Source: Paracoccaceae bacterium Fryx2
Lineage (GTDB): Bacteria > Pseudomonadota > Alphaproteobacteria > Rhodobacterales > Rhodobacteraceae
Assembly: GCA_032334235.1 (NCBI GenBank)
Contig: JAVSGI010000003.1
Coordinates: forward strand, 930,001-994,000
DNA: 64,000 nucleotides
Direction: 5' to 3'
A program made the position numbers and the translations under genes. Shown here in pieces: positions 30,867-39,367 of the stretch (position 1 is the stretch's first letter; each line of letters opens with the position of its first letter). The notes beneath the pieces are model-generated. The model saw nothing but the letters and a program-made list of their open reading frames with translations, did not search any database and had not been told where the DNA came from.

Positions 30867-31295
30867 TACACTGCCCTGCTTGAGAACGACGACTATTCCC
30901 CGATCCGCCCGCTGGTGGATTGGCTGCACTACAACGGCTTCACCATGGTGACCAAACCGGCCAAGGAATATACCGACAGCCAGGGTCGCCGGAAGGTGAA
31001 GGGCAACATGGACATTGAACTGACGGTCAATGCCATGGAACTGGCACCGCGCGTCGATCACATCGTTTTGTTTTCCGGGGATGGCGATTTTCGACCGCTG
31101 GTGGAAAGCCTGCAACGTCAAGGGGTTAGGGTTTCGGTGGTGTCAACCATCCGCAGCCAGCCCCCGATGATTGCCGATGAACTGCGCCGTCAGGCCGACA
31201 ATTTCATCGAACTGGACGAGTTGCGCGAGGTGATTGGCCGCCCGCCGCGCGAACCGCGGGTCGACCGTGAAACCGGCGCCGTCGCGGCAAGCTGA
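30843..31295 (+). CDS. Possible chimeric ORF: IS end fused to NYN C-terminal part
   Basis: The right end of the IS supplies an in-frame ATG at 30843 and eight codons (MGQFIEVP) that read without a stop through the terminal repeat into the NYN 3' part, giving 150 aa. The product lacks the first NYN aspartate. A G-run just before the ATG is a weak ribosome site. Whether it is expressed depends on an outward promoter near the IS end, which I cannot identify. Confidence 0.35.
   Translation: MGQFIEVPYTALLENDDYSPIRPLVDWLHYNGFTMVTKPAKEYTDSQGRRKVKGNMDIELTVNAMELAPRVDHIVLFSGDGDFRPLVESLQRQGVRVSVVSTIRSQPPMIADELRRQADNFIELDELREVIGRPPREPRVDRETGAVAAS
30867..30870. repeat. Target-site duplication, right copy
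   Basis: TACA directly after the right terminal repeat of the IS. Confidence 0.85.
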
Positions 31296-31335
31296 ACAGG
31301 ACGGGGCGCAGTTCCATGGCTGCGCCCCGGCTGTG

Positions 31336-31875
31336 ATGGCGGAAATGCCCGGTTCACCCGATCCGGTCACGGCGTTGAGCTGGAGACTGACGCGTGGTGA
31401 TTCGCTCGCCTGGGAAGCCCAGCCGCGGGAAATGACCGCCGGGCGGCAGGTCATCTTCCTGCTGTGGCTGGCGCTTGGCGGGCTTTGGGTGCTGCTCTTG
31501 CCGCGCTGGCTGGTGCCGGAGGGCAGCCTGCTTTTCTATGCCTGCATGGTGGCGGCGGCCGGGGTGCAATACGGGCTGGCGACGGTGTGGCTGACCTGGC
31601 GCGCGCATCGCCGGGCGCGTCGGCGGGTGCCCCTGCCGGTGCGGATGCGGCTGGAAGACCGGGCCGAGGGCCTGCGCGTCGGGCCGGAGGGGGCGGGCGA
31701 CGGGACGCTGATCGCGCCCGCGATGATCCGGCAGGTGGTGGTGACGCCCGGCCATGTCTTCATCGACACCCCGCGCGATGTGGTGATCGTGCCGCTGCGC
31801 GCCTTTCGCGATGTCGGAGAGATGCGCGCCTTTGCCGAACGCTGGGACGAGGCCGCGAAACAGGCGGCGGCCTGA
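31336..31875 (+). CDS. Small membrane protein, YcxB-like
   Basis: A 179-aa protein with two adjacent TM segments (about residues 36-53 and 59-79) followed by a cytoplasmic beta-rich domain ending FIDTPRDVVIVPLRAF and a short helix. This layout and the closing motif resemble YcxB-like proteins, whose function is unknown. The ATG at 31336 is preferred; an ATG at 31345 is also possible. It follows the disrupted NYN gene by 40 bp and may share its promoter. Confidence 0.6.
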   Translation: MAEMPGSPDPVTALSWRLTRGDSLAWEAQPREMTAGRQVIFLLWLALGGLWVLLLPRWLVPEGSLLFYACMVAAAGVQYGLATVWLTWRAHRRARRRVPLPVRMRLEDRAEGLRVGPEGAGDGTLIAPAMIRQVVVTPGHVFIDTPRDVVIVPLRAFRDVGEMRAFAERWDEAAKQAAA

Positions 31876-31974
31876 GGGCCCCCCCTGCATGGAAAAGCCG
31901 CAGCCTGCGCGCGCGGCGGGGCTGGACCTGAGGCGCGCTCCGGCTTACCTAGTCGGGTGTTGCAGGAATGGATG

Positions 31975-32946
31975 ATGCGCATGACCAAGCCCCCGCTGAC
32001 CCTTTACCTGGCCGCGCCGCGCGGCTTTTGCGCCGGTGTGGACCGCGCGATCAAGATCGTGGAAATGGCGCTGCAGAAATGGGGCGCGCCGGTCTATGTG
32101 CGCCACGAGATCGTGCACAACAAGTTCGTGGTTGACGGGCTGAAGGCCAAGGGCGCGGTGTTCGTCGAGGAACTGGACGACGTGCCCGGCGACCGGCCGG
32201 TGATCTTTTCGGCGCATGGCGTGCCGAAGGCGGTGCCCGCCGAGGCGGCGCGGCGCGAGATGATCTTTGTCGATGCCACCTGCCCGCTGGTCTCCAAGGT
32301 GCATCTGGAGGCGGAACGGCATTTCGAGGCCGGGTTGCAGATGGTGATGATCGGCCACAAGGGCCACCCCGAAACCATCGGCACCATGGGGCAGCTGCCC
32401 GAGGGCGAGGTGCTGCTGGTGGAAACCGAGGCCGACGTGGCGGAGCTGGAGGTGCGCGACCCGCAGGCGCTGGCGTTCATCACCCAGACCACCCTGTCGA
32501 TCGACGACACCGCCGGGATCGTGGCCGCGCTGCAGGCGAAGTTTCCCGCCATCGTCGGGCCGCACAAGGAAGACATCTGCTACGCCACCACCAACCGGCA
32601 GGGTGCCGTCAAGGCGATTGCCGGGCGGATCGACGCGCTGCTGGTGATCGGCGCGCCGAACTCCTCGAACTCGCTGCGGCTGGTCGAGGTCGGGCGTGCG
32701 GCGGGGTGCAAGTATGCGCAACTGGTGCAGCGGGCGGGCGACATCGACTGGCGCGCGCTGGAAGGCATCGCCACGGTCGGCATCGCGGCCGGCGCCTCGG
32801 CGCCCGAGGTGCTGGTGACCGAAGTGCTCGACGCGTTCCGGGCGCGGTATGACACGACGGTGGAGGTGGTGGAGACGGTGTCCGAGAATGTCGAGTTCAA
32901 GGTGCCGCGCGTGCTGCGCGAACCGGCAGCGGCGCAGGACGCCTGA
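31975..32946 (+). CDS. ispH: 4-hydroxy-3-methylbut-2-enyl diphosphate reductase
   Basis: A 323-aa iron-sulfur enzyme, the last step of the MEP isoprenoid pathway. The three cluster cysteines are in [23 protein letters not shown] and [17 protein letters not shown] and the NSSNSLRL loop are present. The ATG at 31975 has AGGA 7 nt upstream; other in-frame starts at 31972 and 31981 are possible. Confidence 0.96.
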   Translation: MRMTKPPLTLYLAAPRGFCAGVDRAIKIVEMALQKWGAPVYVRHEIVHNKFVVDGLKAKGAVFVEELDDVPGDRPVIFSAHGVPKAVPAEAARREMIFVDATCPLVSKVHLEAERHFEAGLQMVMIGHKGHPETIGTMGQLPEGEVLLVETEADVAELEVRDPQALAFITQTTLSIDDTAGIVAALQAKFPAIVGPHKEDICYATTNRQGAVKAIAGRIDALLVIGAPNSSNSLRLVEVGRAAGCKYAQLVQRAGDIDWRALEGIATVGIAAGASAPEVLVTEVLDAFRARYDTTVEVVETVSENVEFKVPRVLREPAAAQDA

Positions 32947-32950
32947 CGCC

Positions 32951-33403
32951 ATGACCCCGATTCCGCGCGCGGCGCTGATCCTTGGCCTTGCCGGGCTGAT
33001 CCCTTTCCTGTGGGGCGCAGTGAGCCAGTTCTTTCCGGCCCTGGGTGACTGGGGCCAGCAGGTGCTGGGTCCGCGCTTTGTCGGGCCCTATGTCACGCTT
33101 TCGTACGGCACGGTGATTCTCGCCTTCATGTCGGGGGTGCTCTGGGGCTTTTCCATGCGGGCCACCGGGCGCGAGGCGGCGGTGGGCTATGTCTTTTCGG
33201 TGATCCCGGCGCTGTGGGCCTTTTTCTTCATCGGCGGCGGGCCGGTGTCGGCGGCAATCTGGCTGGCGGCGGGCTTCGTGCTGCTGATCGTGCTGGACTG
33301 GATGTTCTGGCGGCAGGGTCTGGCGCCGGACTGGTGGCTGCGGCTGCGCGCGATGCTGACGGCGGTGGTTCTGGCCTGCCTCTGCGTGCCGATCTTCGGG
33401 TAG
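32951..33403 (+). CDS. DUF3429 membrane protein
   Basis: A 150-aa protein with five hydrophobic segments. LILGLAGLIPFLWGA at the N-terminus and SYGTVILAFMSGVLWGF are the DUF3429 signature. The function is unknown. It begins 4 bp after the ispH stop, so the two are probably co-transcribed. Confidence 0.85.
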   Translation: MTPIPRAALILGLAGLIPFLWGAVSQFFPALGDWGQQVLGPRFVGPYVTLSYGTVILAFMSGVLWGFSMRATGREAAVGYVFSVIPALWAFFFIGGGPVSAAIWLAAGFVLLIVLDWMFWRQGLAPDWWLRLRAMLTAVVLACLCVPIFG

Positions 33404-33449
33404 GCGGCAGGTGCTTGTGCGCCGTGCGCGCTTGGTCTAGGGCTGCGCC

Positions 33450-33914
33450 ATGCCTGATCTTTTCGCCTATACCGATGGTGCCTGTTCCGGCAATCCCGGC
33501 CCCGGGGGCTGGGGTGTGCTGATGCTGGCGCGCGACGGGGCCGCCGTGGTCAAGGAACGCACGCTTTGCGGCGGCGAGGCCATGACCACCAACAACCGCA
33601 TGGAACTGCTGGCCGCGATTTCCGCGCTGGAGGTGCTGGAGCGGCCTTCCGCGCTGATCATCGTGACCGACAGCGCCTATGTGAAGAACGGCATCACCGA
33701 ATGGCTGGCCGGGTGGAAGCGCAAGGGCTGGCGCACGGCGGGCGGATCGCCGGTGAAGAACATCGACCTGTGGCAGCGGCTGGATGAGGCGCGGTTGCGC
33801 CACACCGTCGAATGGCGCTGGATCAAGGGCCACGCGGGCCATGCCGAGAACGAGCGCGCCGACGAGCTGGCGCGCGAGGGCATGGCGCCGTTCAAGCCCG
33901 GGCGGGCGAAATGA
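33450..33914 (+). CDS. rnhA: Ribonuclease HI
   Basis: A 154-aa RNase H that degrades RNA in RNA-DNA hybrids. The acidic active site is visible as Asp9 in [16 protein letters not shown], Glu in [10 protein letters not shown], Asp in [11 protein letters not shown] and Asp in ENERADELA. The length is normal. Its stop overlaps the start of the next gene (ATGA). Confidence 0.96.
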   Translation: MPDLFAYTDGACSGNPGPGGWGVLMLARDGAAVVKERTLCGGEAMTTNNRMELLAAISALEVLERPSALIIVTDSAYVKNGITEWLAGWKRKGWRTAGGSPVKNIDLWQRLDEARLRHTVEWRWIKGHAGHAENERADELAREGMAPFKPGRAK

Positions 33915-34549
33915 CCCTGCTGCTGGCGCTGGAATATGCGTCGGTGGTGGTGTTCGCGCTGACCGGGGCGCTGGTCGCCAGCCGGTCGCAACTGGATATC
34001 GTGGGCTTCATCTTCATCGCCTGCCTGACGGCGGTGGGCGGCGGCACGCTGCGCGACGTGCTTCTGAACCGCGACCCGGTGTTCTGGGTGGCGGACCCGG
34101 TGATCCTCGCGGTGGCGGCGCTGGCGGCGGTGGTGGTGTTCTTCACCGCGCACCGGCTGGAAAGCCGCTACAACGCGATCCTGTGGCTGGATGCCTGCGC
34201 GCTGGCCGTGGCGGTGCCTGCCGGGGTCGGCGTGGCGATGGGGCTGGGGCAAGGCTGGCCGATCGTGCTGGTGGCCGGGGTGATCACCGGCTGCATGGGG
34301 GGCCTCCTGCGCGACGTGGTGTGCAACGAGGTGCCGCTGGTGCTGAAGCAGGGCGAGCTTTACGTGACGGCGGCCTTTGCCGGGGCGGCCTCGGCGGTGC
34401 TGGTGCAGGCGTTTGCGGCCGACCGGACAGCGGCGCTGATCGCCTGCGCGGCGGTGACGCTGGTGCTGCGCGCGGGCAGTCTGGCCTTTGGCTGGCGCCT
34501 GCCGGTCTACCGGGCGCGGCCGCCCCGGGATCAGTCGCCCAAGCGTTAG
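33911..34549 (+). CDS. TRIC-type (UPF0126) membrane channel protein
   Basis: A 212-aa membrane protein with seven hydrophobic segments in two repeats, each with a glycine-rich [10 protein letters not shown] or [16 protein letters not shown] motif typical of trimeric intracellular cation channel (UPF0126/YicG) proteins. It is probably a potassium-permeable channel; the alternative of a glycine transporter-like role has been proposed for relatives. It overlaps rnhA by four bases. Confidence 0.85.
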   Translation: MTLLLALEYASVVVFALTGALVASRSQLDIVGFIFIACLTAVGGGTLRDVLLNRDPVFWVADPVILAVAALAAVVVFFTAHRLESRYNAILWLDACALAVAVPAGVGVAMGLGQGWPIVLVAGVITGCMGGLLRDVVCNEVPLVLKQGELYVTAAFAGAASAVLVQAFAADRTAALIACAAVTLVLRAGSLAFGWRLPVYRARPPRDQSPKR

Positions 34550-34604
34550 CCGATGCGCCGGGCGATGGCTGGCCTTCGCGTCGGTGTTGCTCTACGATTC
34601 CGCC

Positions 34605-35117
34605 ATGGCACGCCCCAGAACCATTCCCGACACCGATGTTTTCGCCATCGTTCGGCAGTTGCTGGCGGAAGGCGGCGACAAGGCGGTGGCCTTTTCGGCT
34701 GTCGCACAGGCCAGCGGACTGGCGGCGCCGTCGCTGGTGCAGCGTTACGGCTCGCGCGAGGGGATGGTGCGGGCGGCGCTGACGGCCGGCTGGGATGCGG
34801 CTGACGCGGCGGCGGAAGAAGCGGCCCTCGACACCCCGCCCTCGGCCAAGGGGGCGCTGGCGTTTCTCAAGGTTCTGGGGGCGCAGACCGCCGACCTTGC
34901 CCTGCTGGCCACCGAGTTCCGCGACCCGGCGTTGCGGGCGCGCGCGTCTGCGTGGCGCGCGCAGGTGGAGGCGGTGCTGGCGCAGCGCCTTGGCGGCGGG
35001 GCCAGGGGGCGCGAGGCGGCGGCGCTGCTGTTCGCGGCGTGGCAGGGGCAGGTGCTGTGGCAGGCGACCGGGGGCAAGGGCTTCCGGCTGAAGGATGTCG
35101 TCAAGCGGCTGGGCTAG
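34605..35117 (+). CDS. TetR-family transcriptional regulator
   Basis: A 170-aa protein. Residues 8-55 form a TetR-type helix-turn-helix (FAIVRQLLAEGGDKAVAFSA, then APSLVQRYGSREGMV), and the rest is an alpha-helical ligand domain. The target is not evident; the adjacent genes are the TRIC-type protein upstream and the YeaQ-type protein converging from downstream. Confidence 0.75.
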   Translation: MARPRTIPDTDVFAIVRQLLAEGGDKAVAFSAVAQASGLAAPSLVQRYGSREGMVRAALTAGWDAADAAAEEAALDTPPSAKGALAFLKVLGAQTADLALLATEFRDPALRARASAWRAQVEAVLAQRLGGGARGREAAALLFAAWQGQVLWQATGGKGFRLKDVVKRLG

Positions 35118-35120
35118 ACC

Positions 35121-35357
35121 CTAGCGGGCAATGTAGGTGCGCCACAGCCAGATCAGCAGCATGGCCCCGATGACCGCGCCGACGAACCCGGTCAGCCAGC
35201 CGCCGATCGTCAGGATGACCCGCAGCACCAGCCCGCCGATCAATGCGCCGAACACGCCGATGACGATGGTGGTCGGCACATCGGCCTGCACCTTCATGAA
35301 GCGGGTGGCCAGAAACCCCGCGGCGGCACCGATGATGATCAGAAAGACGATGGACAT
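35121..35357 (-). CDS. GlsB/YeaQ/YmgE-type small membrane protein
   Basis: A 78-aa protein with three hydrophobic segments and glycine zippers (IIIGAAAGFLATRFM; GVFGALIGGL). The family is often annotated as stress-response or transglycosylase-associated, although no enzymatic residues are present. The ATG at 35357 is preferred over one at 35381. It is convergent with the TetR gene, 3 bp apart. Confidence 0.85.
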   Translation of the reverse strand: MSIVFLIIIGAAAGFLATRFMKVQADVPTTIVIGVFGALIGGLVLRVILTIGGWLTGFVGAVIGAMLLIWLWRTYIAR

Positions 35358-35417
35358 GGGGCGACTCCCGTATGGCTTCAAGACATATGGGGGGTGCGGG
35401 GCGGGTTGTGAAGCGGG

Positions 35418-36314
35418 TCAGCCCAGATGGTCTGGCAGGGCAAAGCCGCGCAGCACCTCGGCCGCGTCCATCGGGCGTTTGCCCTCGCGCTGGGCTTGCG
35501 TGATTTCCACCGCGCCGCTGCCGCAGGCGATGGTCAGCCCGCCCAGCACCTGACCGGGTGTGCCGTGGCCCGGGGCCAGACGCGCGCGCAGCAGTTTGAC
35601 CCGTTCGCCCGCGATGTCGCACCACGCACCGGGAAAGGGTGACAGGCCGCGAATCTGGCGATCAACCTCGGGCGCGGGGCGGGACCAGTCGATGCGGGAT
35701 TCGGCCTTGTCGATCTTGGCGGCATAGGTGACGCCGGATTCGGGCTGCGGTTTGGGGGTCAGGGCGGGCAGATCGTCCAGCGCCTGCACGATCAGCCGCG
35801 CGCCCATGTCGGCCAGCCGGTCGTGCAGATCCTGCGTGGTGTCTTCGGGGCCGATCGGGGTCGCCGCGCGCAGCAGCACCGGGCCGGTATCGAGCCCCGC
35901 CTCCATCCGCATGATGCAGACGCCGGTTTCGCTGTCGCCCGCAAGGATGGCGCGGTGGATCGGTGCCGCCCCGCGCCAGCGCGGCAGCAGCGAGGCATGG
36001 ATGTTCAGGCAACCCAGCGCCGGGGCATCGAGGATCGGCTGCGGCAGGATCAGGCCATAGGCCACGACCACGGCGATGTCGGCCCCAAGGGCGGCGAAGT
36101 CGGCCTGTGCCTGCGCGTTGCGCAGGCCGGCGGGGTGGCGGACGGGCAGGCCCAAAGCTTCGGCCGCCGCCTGCACCGGGCCGGGGCGGGGCTGCTTGCC
36201 ACGCCCGGCGGGGCGGGGCGGCTGGGTGTAGACGGCCAGAATGTCATGCCGGGCGGCCAATGCCTGCAAGACCGGCACCGAAAAGGCGGGGGTGCCCATG
36301 AAAACGATCTTCAT
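35418..36314 (-). CDS. fmt: Methionyl-tRNA formyltransferase
   Basis: A 298-aa enzyme that formylates initiator Met-tRNA using 10-formyl-THF. [19 protein letters not shown] opens the N-terminal domain, [16 protein letters not shown] and the downstream ETGVCIM segment form the active-site region, and the C-terminal domain contains [12 protein letters not shown]. It overlaps the third deformylase paralogue (ATGA), making a def-def-def-like-fmt operon. Confidence 0.96.
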   Translation of the reverse strand: MKIVFMGTPAFSVPVLQALAARHDILAVYTQPPRPAGRGKQPRPGPVQAAAEALGLPVRHPAGLRNAQAQADFAALGADIAVVVAYGLILPQPILDAPALGCLNIHASLLPRWRGAAPIHRAILAGDSETGVCIMRMEAGLDTGPVLLRAATPIGPEDTTQDLHDRLADMGARLIVQALDDLPALTPKPQPESGVTYAAKIDKAESRIDWSRPAPEVDRQIRGLSPFPGAWCDIAGERVKLLRARLAPGHGTPGQVLGGLTIACGSGAVEITQAQREGKRPMDAAEVLRGFALPDHLG

Positions 36315-36814
36315 TGCCGCGCCATCAGCTTTTCCGACTTTGCAATCAGCATCTTGCGTTTCAGCGGCTTGAGGTGGTCGAAATACATCCGCCCGTTCAG
36401 GTGGTCGATCTGGTGCTGCACCGAGGTTGCCCAGACGTTGATGAAATCGCGGTCTTCCATCTGCCCCTCGGCGTTCAGGTAGCGCACCGTCACCGCGCGC
36501 GGGCGGCTGATGGTGGCCGAGACGCCGGGCAGGTTGGGGCTGCCCTCGTCATGGTCACGGAACTGGCCCGAGGCGTGCAGGATCTCGGGGTTGGCGAGCA
36601 GGATCGCCTGCCCGCGTTCGGTCGAACAATCGACCACCGCAAGGCGCAGCATGACGCCGATCTGCGGCCCGCCGAGGCCGTAGCCGGGCATCGCCTCCAT
36701 CGTGTCGACCATGTCGGCCCAATGGGCGCGGATCGCGTCGGTGATCGCCTCGACCGGGGCGGCCGGGGTCTTCAGCCGCCTGTCGGGCCACATGAGACAT
36801 TGCCGGGCGGTCAT
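36311..36814 (-). CDS. Peptide deformylase paralogue with altered active site
   Basis: A 167-aa member of the deformylase fold. The three motifs are degenerate. Motif 1 is [10 protein letters not shown]. Motif 2 reads EGSPNLPG, where EGCLS is expected, so the metal-ligand Cys is Ser92. Motif 3 reads HQIDH, where HEIDH is expected, so the catalytic Glu is Gln135 (codon at 36410-36412). The two His ligands remain. It overlaps both neighbours by four bases. Deformylase activity is therefore unlikely, and a ribosome- or peptide-binding role is possible. Confidence 0.85.
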   Translation of the reverse strand: MTARQCLMWPDRRLKTPAAPVEAITDAIRAHWADMVDTMEAMPGYGLGGPQIGVMLRLAVVDCSTERGQAILLANPEILHASGQFRDHDEGSPNLPGVSATISRPRAVTVRYLNAEGQMEDRDFINVWATSVQHQIDHLNGRMYFDHLKPLKRKMLIAKSEKLMARQ

Positions 36815-37302
36815 GGCGCGGCCCCTGCTTCGGTGACCGCCACGGCGCGGGCTTCCGGCGTGAGGCGGTCGAGCGTCAGGATTCCGTCGAGATGGTCGAT
36901 TTCGTGCTGGGCGCAGATTGCGGCAAAGCCGGTCAGGGTGTCGTCGCAGGCGGTGCCGTCAAGGTCTTGCCAGCGCAGGCGGATCGCGGTGGCGCGGGTG
37001 ATCAGCGGCAGGGTGCCGGGGATCGACAGGCAGCCTTCGGCTCCGGTGGCAACGGTGTCGTCGCGCCACAGGATCTCGGGGTTCAGCAGCACGCGCGGCT
37101 GCGGGGTGCCCTCTTTCCAGCCGACATCCATCACTAAGATCCGCAGCATCGCCCCGACCTGCGGCCCGGCAAGGCCCCGGCCGGGGGCGGCATACATCGT
37201 TTCCAGCATGTCGGCGGCCAGCGCCGACAGATTGCCCGTGCAGGGCGCGCAGACCATGGAAAGGCGCGGGTCGGGCCAGCGCAGGATCGGCAGCAGCGCC
37301 AT
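36811..37302 (-). CDS. def: Peptide deformylase, second copy
   Basis: A 163-aa deformylase with intact motifs GRGLAGPQVG, EGCLSIPG and QHEIDHLDG, so metal binding and catalysis are expected. It differs from the first copy in the middle region and lacks its C-terminal basic tail. The start overlaps the stop of the first copy (TGATG). Confidence 0.9.
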   Translation of the reverse strand: MALLPILRWPDPRLSMVCAPCTGNLSALAADMLETMYAAPGRGLAGPQVGAMLRILVMDVGWKEGTPQPRVLLNPEILWRDDTVATGAEGCLSIPGTLPLITRATAIRLRWQDLDGTACDDTLTGFAAICAQHEIDHLDGILTLDRLTPEARAVAVTEAGAAP

Positions 37303-37871
37303 CAGGCGCGCGGGTCGAACTTGGGCGTGTCGGAGACGCGCTCAAGAACCCCGCCCGCCCGCGCGATGTCACGCTTCAGCTTTTCCATCTTGCGGGTGAT
37401 CATCTGGCGGCGCAGCGGGCGCAGGTAGTCGATGAACAGCTTGCCGTCGAGATGGTCCATCTCGTGCTGCACGCAGGTGGCCCAGAGACCGGAGAACTGT
37501 TCTTCCTGTTCCTTGCCGTCAAGCCCCATCCAGCGCACGCGCACCTCGGCGGGGCGTTCGATGTCGGCGTATTGTTCGGGCAGCGAGAGGCAGCCTTCCT
37601 CGTAGGTGTTGAGGTCTTCGGAGGCCCAGGTGATCACCGGGTTGAACAGCACCATCGGGCGGTGCGCCTGCGCCGGGTCCTTGACGCAATCCATCACCAG
37701 CAGACGCTTGGTCACCCCGACCTGCGGGGCGGCCAGACCGACGCCGGGCGCGTCATACATGGTCTGGAGCATGTCTTCGGCCAGACGGCCGATGTCTGCC
37801 GTGACCTGGCCCACCGGGTCACAGATCTTTTTCAGGCGCGGGTCGGGATGGATCAGGATCTGGCGTATCAT
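37302..37871 (-). CDS. def: Peptide deformylase, main copy
   Basis: A 189-aa iron/zinc hydrolase that removes the N-formyl group from new proteins. All motifs are intact: GVGLAAPQVG, EGCLSLP and QHEMDHLDG. The C-terminal helix (LRRQMITRKMEKLKRD) is typical of the ribosome-bound form. It is first in the operon that ends with fmt and is divergent from the PatB-like gene. Confidence 0.95.
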   Translation of the reverse strand: MIRQILIHPDPRLKKICDPVGQVTADIGRLAEDMLQTMYDAPGVGLAAPQVGVTKRLLVMDCVKDPAQAHRPMVLFNPVITWASEDLNTYEEGCLSLPEQYADIERPAEVRVRWMGLDGKEQEEQFSGLWATCVQHEMDHLDGKLFIDYLRPLRRQMITRKMEKLKRDIARAGGVLERVSDTPKFDPRA

Positions 37872-37984
37872 GCCCCTGATTTACGGGAACTGCCTTGCGC
37901 GCGCAAGAAGGTGCCCCTGCGGTGCTTTTGCGCGGGCCTGGCGGGGGGATGCGGGGGGATGCGATAAAATCTCCCGTTATCCGC

Positions 37985-38003
37985 AAAATTTCTACGAAAT
38001 TTT
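37985..38003. repeat. AT-rich palindrome between def and patB-like gene
   Basis: AAAATTTC and GAAATTTT form an 8-bp perfect stem around TAC. The hairpin at 44148-44166 has the same size with loop GTA. Here it lies between divergent genes, so it is not a simple terminator. Confidence 0.65.
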
Positions 38004-38023
38004 CCCGTCATGTCACAGGCAGG

Positions 38024-38091
38024 GGTGAAAATTCACCAACGCCCGGAGAGAGATTGGTTCGGGTGCCGTTTGGCGCTAAGCCGGGAGGCAC
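38024..38091 (+). other. Possible structured leader of the PatB-like gene
   Basis: Upstream of the aminotransferase gene, the DNA can fold into three small stems: GGTGAA/TTCACC (38024-38037), CCCG/CGGG (38042-38063) and GTGCC/GGCAC (38063-38091) with an inner GGC/GCC. The second and third compete for one base. It does not match any riboswitch class I can recall. It may be an attenuator or nothing. Confidence 0.3.
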
Positions 38092-38155
38092 AGGAAAGGT
38101 GCGGGTTGCGCGCGCCGACCGGGGCGCAAGGCTGGCTGCGACACAGGGGACTGCG

Positions 38156-39328
38156 ATGAATTTTGACGAGAAGATCGACCGGACCGGCACCCATTCGGTG
38201 AAATGGGACATGATGGAAAGGATCTATGGCGTGCCCGCCTCCGAGGGCATCGCGATGTGGGTGGCCGACATGGAGTTCCGCCCGCCGCACTGCGTGCAGG
38301 CAGCGGTCGAGGGCATGGCGGCGCACGGGCTCTACGGCTATTTCGGCGATGATGCCGACTATCTGGCCGCGATCCGCTGGTGGATGGCAAACCGGCATGG
38401 CTGGGATGTGGCGCCCGAGGCGATCTTTACCACGCATGGCCTGGTGAACGGCACGGCGATGTGCGTCGATGCCTTCACCGCGCCCGGCGATGCCGTCGTG
38501 CTGATGACGCCGGTCTATCACGCCTTTGCGCGGGTGGTTAAGGCGGCGGGGCGGGGGGTGACGGAATGCCCGCTGGCGCTGGCCGACGGGCGCTACGTGA
38601 TGGATTTCGACGCCTGGGATGCCGCGATGACCGGGCGGGAGAAGATGCTGATCCTGTGTTCGCCGCACAATCCCGGCGGGCGGGTGTGGACGGTGGGGGA
38701 GCTGCGCGGCGTGGCCGATTTCTGCCTGCGCCATGATCTGGTGCTGGTCAGCGACGAGATCCATCATGATCTGGTGTTTCCGGGGCACAAGCACACGGTG
38801 ATGCCGCTGGCCGCGCCCGAGATCCTCGACCGGCTGGTGATGATGACGGCGACGACCAAGACCTTCAACATCGCGGGCAGCCATTCGGGCAATGTGATCA
38901 TCCCCGACCCGGGCCTGCGGGCGCGGTTCGCGCAGCGGATGAACGCGCTGGGCATCTCGGCCAATTCCTTCGGGCTGTTCATGGCCACGGCCGCCTATTC
39001 GCCGGAAGGGGCGGCGTGGGTCGATGCGCTGATGCCGTATCTCGACGGCAACCGGCGGCTGTTCGACGATGCGATCAACGCCATACCGGGCCTGCGCTCG
39101 ATGCCGCTGGAGGCGACCTATCTGGCCTGGGTCGATTTTTCCGGCACCGGGATGACGGCGGCCGAGTTCATCGCGCGGGTGGAAAAGGGTGCGAAGGTTG
39201 CCGCCAATCACGGTGCGACCTTCGGGACGGGGGGCGAAACCTATCTGCGCTTCAATTTGGCCGCGCCCCGGGCGCAGGTGGCCGAGGCGGCGGCGCGGAT
39301 CGGACAGGCCTTTGCCGATCTGCAATAG
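38156..39328 (+). CDS. patB: PatB/MalY-type aminotransferase (cystathionine beta-lyase-like)
   Basis: A 390-aa PLP enzyme of fold type I. DMEFRPPHCVQ, CSPHNPGGRVW and VLVSDEIHHDLVF are typical of the MalY/PatB group, and the PLP lysine lies in TATTKTFNIAGSHSG. Such enzymes cleave C-S bonds of cystathionine or cysteine to give pyruvate, ammonia and a thiol. The start at 38156 has CAGGGG about 8 nt upstream; the frame is open much further but with non-family sequence. It is divergent from def. Confidence 0.85.
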   Translation: MNFDEKIDRTGTHSVKWDMMERIYGVPASEGIAMWVADMEFRPPHCVQAAVEGMAAHGLYGYFGDDADYLAAIRWWMANRHGWDVAPEAIFTTHGLVNGTAMCVDAFTAPGDAVVLMTPVYHAFARVVKAAGRGVTECPLALADGRYVMDFDAWDAAMTGREKMLILCSPHNPGGRVWTVGELRGVADFCLRHDLVLVSDEIHHDLVFPGHKHTVMPLAAPEILDRLVMMTATTKTFNIAGSHSGNVIIPDPGLRARFAQRMNALGISANSFGLFMATAAYSPEGAAWVDALMPYLDGNRRLFDDAINAIPGLRSMPLEATYLAWVDFSGTGMTAAEFIARVEKGAKVAANHGATFGTGGETYLRFNLAAPRAQVAEAAARIGQAFADLQ

Positions 39329-39367
39329 GATTGGCGGTTCCCCCGGCCCCGCAGGGCCGGGGCGGCA

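Larger units (their letters stand above)
29409..31295 (+). pseudogene. NYN-domain (LabA/DUF88-like) gene split by an IS element
   Basis: The 5' part (29409-29556) encodes 49 residues beginning MFYKDERLALFIDGSNLY, with the first NYN aspartate. The 3' part resumes at 30871 with ALLENDDYSPIRPLVDW and continues to the stop at 31293-31295, with GNMDIELTVNAM and LFSGDGDFRPL holding the remaining acidic residues. Removing the IS and one copy of the 4-bp duplication restores one 190-aa frame across the joint (FYY then TALLEND). NYN proteins are PIN-like nucleases or RNA-binding regulators. The insertion separates the catalytic residues. An AGGGGAC ribosome site precedes the ATG. Confidence 0.93.

Noticed and set aside
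30093-31295. A 400-aa plus-strand protein starting inside the IS
   Set aside because: Its first 250 residues are the reverse strand of the transposase; only the last part is NYN sequence.
38015-38040. FMN riboswitch-like GGCAGGGGTGAAAATT before the PatB-like gene
   Set aside because: Only the opening bases resemble the FMN aptamer; the ACCGGCGGT and GCCGAC cores are missing and the gene is not linked to riboflavin.
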